NCBI RefSeq assembly: GCF_022828245.2
Contig: NZ_CP157587.1
Coordinates: 558,001 to 622,000 of the forward strand
DNA: 64,000 nt
Direction of reading: 5' to 3'
Source of the DNA: Nanosynbacter sp900555675
GTDB taxonomy: Bacteria > Patescibacteriota > Saccharimonadia > Saccharimonadales > Saccharimonadaceae
The notes under the pieces were generated by a model. It did no database searches, was not told where the DNA came from, and was given only the letters and a program-made list of their open reading frames with translations. Numbering within the stretch: position 1 is the stretch's first letter; each line of letters opens with the position of its first letter. This document shows positions 59,617 through 64,000 of this stretch, piece after piece. The position numbers were made by a program, and so were the translations under genes.

Positions 59617-60122
59617 TATTTTTCTTCACCTTTCTGATGATATTTTTTATAAAATTCGTATGGATTCAATTTTACTTCTTCATTAAGGCTAGCAGTTACG
59701 GACGGTTTTTTCCTGCGAACATTTTTTCTTGATACGTCCACTAGGAATTTTCCAGAAATCGACCGTCTCCCAATTAACACCGGAAATTCATTCTTTGACC
59801 GGTCAGACAAATTCATCAGCATTTTAATTTTTCGCCCACCAATCTTCACCCAAAAGTGCGTTCGATAGCGAATCTGATTTTGACCCATTGCGGAGCGCAC
59901 GCTAGCCACAGAATAATCAGTTCTCTTAAATACCTTACCATTATAATACGACGAACCCTTGCCAAATAGAGAAAATTTCAACACTCCATCTTTATCAACG
60001 CGAATATTGCTCGCCCAAACCGCACTGGAATCGGCGCCCGTATCAATTTTAGCTGGGACTTTTTGCGCTCGCTTACCAAAATCTACAAACTCAGTTGAGC
60101 CAATAACGGTTTTTTCTTTCAT
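59616..60122 (-). CDS. RimK-associated retropepsin-like protease (Zn_protease/RimB family)
   Basis: 168 aa. PF05618-type fold with aspartic-protease-like motif AKIDTGADSSAVW (about residues 24-36), the IGRRSISGKFLVDVSRK segment (about 124-140) and basic tail. The family is annotated as ATP-dependent zinc protease, but the DTGA motif and RimB work point to a retropepsin-like enzyme that trims poly-glutamate tails. It is the usual partner of RimK. A CATAAT -10 box (60131-60136) lies 8 nt before ATG 60122. Confidence 0.87.
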   Translation of the reverse strand: MKEKTVIGSTEFVDFGKRAQKVPAKIDTGADSSAVWASNIRVDKDGVLKFSLFGKGSSYYNGKVFKRTDYSVASVRSAMGQNQIRYRTHFWVKIGGRKIKMLMNLSDRSKNEFPVLIGRRSISGKFLVDVSRKNVRRKKPSVTASLNEEVKLNPYEFYKKYHQKGEEK

Positions 60123-60130
60123 ACGTCCAT

Positions 60131-60136
60131 ATTATG
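60131..60136 (-). promoter_or_regulatory. -10 box (CATAAT) of the protease-rimK pair
   Basis: 8 nt before ATG 60122, near-leaderless. Confidence 0.4.
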
Positions 60137-60145
60137 GCATAAAAA

Positions 60146-63100
60146 CTATCTTTTTACAATATCTTGCCTTTTGCTTCTTTGAGCTCTCGCTACCACAATT
60201 ATCACCGCTACGATGATAGATATACCAGCCAAAATAGCTAATACATAAGTGTATCCCGACAATAGATATATCAAAGCTAATGTCACATATACAGCACCCC
60301 AGGTCGTAATCAGTCGTTTGTTAAGCACCAACCCCACGACAACCATCAATGAATGCTCTATTAGGAATAATATTTCCATAACGCTGTCTCCTGCGAACGC
60401 CAAGACGAGAGTCGGCAGACTAAACACAGAGAGAGCCAGTACTAGATGCACTGTCGTAGACTTATGAATATACCCCAACCAACGCCACGACATCACCGCT
60501 CCCGAAAGAATTGCCGCTGACCACAAATATGGTATTGTGATAGCGTGAACGGGTAGGGCTAGGTTTTTAATAGTAAATAAAACGCCGCACAAAATCAGGA
60601 TTACACCTGAATCAAAATATAAAATATTCTTTTTAGGAACACCTTCGAACATCAAGGCTATACCGTTAATTATCCACACCAGCGCTGCCAGAATCACTGA
60701 CGCCACAGTAGCGCTAACTGATGTAGCAATAGACAATAAGACTACCGACCAGCCGATGGCGCTATAGAACGAAGAGTAATACCAAAGACTCGACATCTTT
60801 CTGGTTCGCGCAGCAATAGCCAAGCCGTAAAACACCGCAAAAACAACCAGGGCAACGACTGACATAAATTCGAGTGGAATAGCAAACCATTGAGCTATAA
60901 GGCAAAGCAACAACACCAGACTCGGATGTGCAGCTATTGCCATTATTCGCCAATCTCGTTTAGCAAGTACCGCCATATAAAGAGCCGCTACGGCTGCTAG
61001 CCATCCCAATACCTTGAACGACAAATCATATGTTGCCAGTAGATTAATCATTGGAAGCGCTATCGCTGGAACTGTAGCAGCGCACAGCGTCATATCACCA
61101 ATAATTGACGATTGCCTATTCATTCGCAGCATCCAGTACAAAGACCCAAAACCAACTAGACTCACCCATGAAGCAATTGCAAGATTATCATTAAACGGTA
61201 TATTCAACCAATGCAGGGATAATAAAACAAAGATGATTGTCATAATATATGCCCCACCCAAATAAACCTCTCTACGACATCGGTAAAATGCATAGTATAG
61301 TAACGCCACTAGCGGCAACCAAACTATCGGATGAATTGACGACAATATAATAAGCACAGCCACACCAATAATAGAATATAGAAGCAGCTCACGACTTTTG
61401 ATGGCCGTGTTGCCATGACGACGATAAAGCCATTCTACTATTAATAGCGACGACACATTTATCCACGCCATTAAAATAGAGACGTTTTCACTAGACACCG
61501 AAAAACCTAAAGCTAGCAAAAATACCGACAACATTAAAGAGGTATGAACTCCAACTACAAACTCATAAACTTTTTCGCGCCATACAATCACACTCATAAT
61601 GCCAGCGCCGATAGCTATCGCGCCCGATAGACACATCAGGGATTCCTCTGTCGCATAAGTGGCTATCATCGCTGAAGTAAACATTGCCATTAATAGCCAA
61701 GTTGACGCAGCGCCATATACTAAAGCAGCTTGACTTTTACTAATATTCGGACGCTTCAAAATTAGCAATCGGCAAATAACTGGTAGTGGCGTCATGAATA
61801 GAAAAATTAGATACTGTACGCGTGGTGCTATGGCTATATCGATATTGAATAGTGTTATACCAATCGGCACCAATAGAATCCCAGATATCACAACCATAAT
61901 ACCGAAGCGGGCACGGCGTAACAAAAAAAGGATTGCAAGACTAATCGCTGAAATAACACCAATAAAGGTAAAAGCAACCATCATTCGTAGCGAATCTCCA
62001 GAACCGATCACGCCAAACAAAGCGCTTAATGACACAGCAAAACTAGCCCACAATACTATTTCATGATGTCTATCATACTGTTTCTGAATGCACATTGATA
62101 CAGCGGACCAGATTATATTTCCAAGCGCTACTAGCCCCAAAATCACACTTACGACCAACTGATTATCGTCAGACAAATACATTGTAAAACTAGTAGCCAT
62201 TACCATTAACAATAAGCGAGCTGTTGTCAATTCATAAGTACGCATCTTTTTAGACTTCTCAACAAGAGCAACCGTAAAGTAATATGCAACGCTAGCAAAT
62301 AACAGTACGCTAATATCTAATGTGCCCATATATGCCGACGAGCTAAGCGCGACAAACATCGTCATCGGCACGATAAACGGATTTACAACGTTTAACGGTT
62401 CGACGAACTGACGAGGAAGACGACTAGAAAAATATGCAGCCACAGTCATCAAACATCCAAATAGCAGCATTACAACGTAATACCAGACCAGCTGCGCATG
62501 CACGACAGCCGGCAAACTAGTCGTCATCGTAAACATCGATAGTAGCGATACATAAGCAAGAGGTCTACTATTCAATCTCACTGTAGCATCAACACACAAA
62601 ATAGCACCAATTACAGAGGTAATAAGCCAGCACCATGCAGGGTCGATGCCTAAAAGCAAGTTCATAGTCCAGCCACCAATTGGTACAGCTGCCAAAGCCG
62701 TACCAATAAGTGCCGTCGACGCAGATTTCAATATTGGCAAGCGAGCATACAATATCTGACCAATAATATAATAAATAAAAATAAACAGCCACACCAATCC
62801 AAACCTAAGTTGGATAGATAGATTAATTGCCTGGGCTAGAAGCAATATTCCCGCAGTCAGAAGTAGCGATGCCGTATATAGCGCTATATTAATTGTAGTC
62901 TTACGGCCCCTCTCCTTTTCCTTGTCATCAATATGTGGTGCTTGTTCAATTGGTAAAGTCAGCATAAACACCGCAAACAACTTTTCTTCGTCATTAATAT
63001 GTGATGTTCGTTCAATATTATTCTCAACAGGCACAGCAACCGTATTTACTCTCTCTTCAGCTGTGGAAATACTAGTAGGAATTATATTATCGAGATTCTC

Positions 63101-63346
63101 ATTTTTACTGATATTCAACGGCATATTCGCAAGCCGCGAAGCGGCGCTTTGATTCTCGGTGATAAGCCTCACTTGACCGTTGTCATTCTCAATTTTTGCG
63201 CATCCATTTTGTGCATCACGCACACCATCCCAATATCCCTGCCGATAATCTTCGGAATAATTAGACGGCTGACTATTACCTCTCTGTAATAATTTTATTA
63301 GCTTAATTACTACAATAATAACTATTATCAGAAAAATTAATCCCAT
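60146..63346 (-). CDS. Giant polytopic membrane protein, DUF2339-like in layout
   Basis: 1066 aa. One N-terminal membrane segment (residues 2-20), a soluble stretch of about 130 residues, then roughly thirty membrane segments in near-continuous succession from about residue 150 to 1055, with very short loops and a basic C-terminal tail. No enzymatic motif was found. Such proteins (DUF2339/DUF2157-type) are of unknown function. The long run of hydrophobic codons is free of frameshifts. Start ATG 63346 follows GAGGGA; -10 box at 63374-63379. Confidence 0.8.
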   Translation of the reverse strand: MGLIFLIIVIIVVIKLIKLLQRGNSQPSNYSEDYRQGYWDGVRDAQNGCAKIENDNGQVRLITENQSAASRLANMPLNISKNENLDNIIPTSISTAEERVNTVAVPVENNIERTSHINDEEKLFAVFMLTLPIEQAPHIDDKEKERGRKTTINIALYTASLLLTAGILLLAQAINLSIQLRFGLVWLFIFIYYIIGQILYARLPILKSASTALIGTALAAVPIGGWTMNLLLGIDPAWCWLITSVIGAILCVDATVRLNSRPLAYVSLLSMFTMTTSLPAVVHAQLVWYYVVMLLFGCLMTVAAYFSSRLPRQFVEPLNVVNPFIVPMTMFVALSSSAYMGTLDISVLLFASVAYYFTVALVEKSKKMRTYELTTARLLLMVMATSFTMYLSDDNQLVVSVILGLVALGNIIWSAVSMCIQKQYDRHHEIVLWASFAVSLSALFGVIGSGDSLRMMVAFTFIGVISAISLAILFLLRRARFGIMVVISGILLVPIGITLFNIDIAIAPRVQYLIFLFMTPLPVICRLLILKRPNISKSQAALVYGAASTWLLMAMFTSAMIATYATEESLMCLSGAIAIGAGIMSVIVWREKVYEFVVGVHTSLMLSVFLLALGFSVSSENVSILMAWINVSSLLIVEWLYRRHGNTAIKSRELLLYSIIGVAVLIILSSIHPIVWLPLVALLYYAFYRCRREVYLGGAYIMTIIFVLLSLHWLNIPFNDNLAIASWVSLVGFGSLYWMLRMNRQSSIIGDMTLCAATVPAIALPMINLLATYDLSFKVLGWLAAVAALYMAVLAKRDWRIMAIAAHPSLVLLLCLIAQWFAIPLEFMSVVALVVFAVFYGLAIAARTRKMSSLWYYSSFYSAIGWSVVLLSIATSVSATVASVILAALVWIINGIALMFEGVPKKNILYFDSGVILILCGVLFTIKNLALPVHAITIPYLWSAAILSGAVMSWRWLGYIHKSTTVHLVLALSVFSLPTLVLAFAGDSVMEILFLIEHSLMVVVGLVLNKRLITTWGAVYVTLALIYLLSGYTYVLAILAGISIIVAVIIVVARAQRSKRQDIVKR

Positions 63347-63373
63347 GCCTTCAATCCCTCTTATGTTAGCTTC

Positions 63374-63379
63374 AGTATA
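63374..63379 (-). promoter_or_regulatory. -10 box (TATACT) of the giant membrane protein gene
   Basis: 27 nt before ATG 63346, leader of about 20 nt. Confidence 0.45.
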
Positions 63380-63406
63380 ACACAGGATTTTTTCTCGACA
63401 AATATA

Positions 63407-64000
63407 CTAGGAAAACAGTCCTCGTTTTTTCGCACCCTTAAATTGCTCCAAAAGCTCCTTCTGCTTTTTGGTCAATTTGGTTGGCGTATCAACAATAACA
63501 CCCACAATATGCGGACCACGAGATTCACTATGTAAGTGCGGCACGCCATGACCCGACAACTTAAAGTCAGTGCCGCTCTGAGTGCCCGCCGGGATTTTCA
63601 TCGTTATCACACCGTCCACAGTTTCCACATCAATTTCCGTTCCTAGCGCCGCATCAACCATAGAAATATGCTCTTCGCTAAGAATAATATTGCCTTCACG
63701 AGTGAATTTTTTATGCGCCTTAACGCGAATGTGGACATACAAATCACCTCTACTGCCACCAGCAACTGCTTCGCCACGATCGCGTAGACGAATTGTCGCG
63801 CCATCATCAATCCCTGCCGGAATTTTAATAGTGATATCCTGATTCTGTCGGTTCGTGCCTTTTCCTCGACAAACTGAACATTCTTTTTCAGGAACTTTCC
63901 CCTTACCATGACAAGTTTCACAAACAACCGCCTGCTGAATTTGTCCAAATAGCGAATTCATCGTTCGAGTTTGCTGACCCGCGCCCTTACAAGTTGGGCA
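63407..64000 (-). CDS. dnaJ: Chaperone DnaJ, C-terminal part (cut by window edge)
   Basis: The reading frame stays open to base 64000, so the true start lies outside. The visible 197 codons include three CxxCxGxG-type zinc-finger repeats (CPTCKGAG, CETCHGKG, CSVCRGKG) and the C-terminal substrate-binding domains (RLRDRGEAVAGGSRGDLYVH, GTQSGTDFKLSGHGVPHL). DnaJ delivers unfolded proteins to DnaK. Ends with the KGAKKRGLFS tail. DnaK and GrpE are not in the window. Confidence 0.95.
   Translation of the reverse strand, partial: CPTCKGAGQQTRTMNSLFGQIQQAVVCETCHGKGKVPEKECSVCRGKGTNRQNQDITIKIPAGIDDGATIRLRDRGEAVAGGSRGDLYVHIRVKAHKKFTREGNIILSEEHISMVDAALGTEIDVETVDGVITMKIPAGTQSGTDFKLSGHGVPHLHSESRGPHIVGVIVDTPTKLTKKQKELLEQFKGAKKRGLFS

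Noticed and set aside
1..64000. Alternative genetic code with TGA as glycine
   Set aside because: TGA ends pcrA, pncB and the pseudopilin at 24606-25460 at the expected places, and no in-frame TGA is needed in any conserved gene.
1..64000. CRISPR array, IS element or prophage
   Set aside because: No spaced direct repeats, transposase, integrase or phage structural gene was seen. The only long similarity is between the two G5 genes.

Overview
The window reads as chromosome of a Candidatus Saccharibacteria (TM7) bacterium, a small-genome epibiont of Actinobacteria. The evidence is the gene content: actinobacterial-type resuscitation-promoting factor, MurT/GatD, a membrane-bound Clp-type ATPase, a type IV pilus with several minor pilins, ComEC, partial glycolysis, NAD salvage, and no biosynthesis of amino acids or cofactors beyond one-carbon enzymes. 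TGA is used as a stop (pcrA, pncB, a pseudopilin), so the code-25 CPR lineages (Gracilibacteria, SR1) are excluded. The taxonomic call is inference from gene content; no rRNA is present.

Layout. 1-5.8 kb (minus): rsmA fragment, a tandem pair of DUF348-G5 wall proteins (one with a 3D domain, one a lytic Rpf), pcrA helicase, and an acidic tail-anchored protein. 5.8-9.3 kb (minus): tpiA-pgk-pyk. 9.4-11.3 kb: an AT-rich accessory patch with two related two-gene modules of unknown function. 11.4-17.6 kb: tRNAs Glu, His, Lys, Arg and Gly, a 7TM histidine kinase, a methyltransferase, a lone receiver and folD. 17.6-22.2 kb: alpha-glucan phosphorylase, an HTH-MurA fusion divergent from glyA. 22.3-26.4 kb (minus): a pilin and a minor-pilin operon carrying an RCC1-repeat protein. 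26.4-34 kb: murB, tRNA-Arg, membrane Clp ATPase, murT-gatD, a membrane glycosyltransferase. 34-38.3 kb: an NAD salvage locus (nrtR, pncA, pncB, Nudix-kinase fusion). 38.3-41.9 kb (minus): gpm, Nudix, rny, tsaB, tsaE. 41.9-48.1 kb (plus): pilB, pilC, pilM, pilN, pilO, a PilP-like gene, and a PRC-barrel gene. 48.1-57.5 kb: recX-recA, a pilin, a PH-domain protein, ruvB, ruvA, ruvC, a lamin-tail surface protein, yebC, comEC. 57.6-64 kb (minus): tRNA-Lys, a DUF192 pair, rimK with a retropepsin-like partner, a giant polytopic membrane protein, and a dnaJ fragment.

Functionally the region joins energy (lower glycolysis, glucan phosphorolysis), wall building and remodelling (MurA, MurB, MurT/GatD, Rpf), host contact and DNA uptake (pili, RCC1 protein, ComEC, RecA, RuvABC) and salvage of nicotinamide. 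A striking property runs through the window: about twenty genes have a TATAAT-like -10 box placed only 6-7 nt before the start codon, which predicts leaderless mRNAs. Operon-internal genes instead use AGGAGG-type ribosome binding sites or overlapping stop/start codons. No CRISPR array, insertion sequence, prophage or rRNA gene was seen, and no gene-free stretch exceeds 300 bases.
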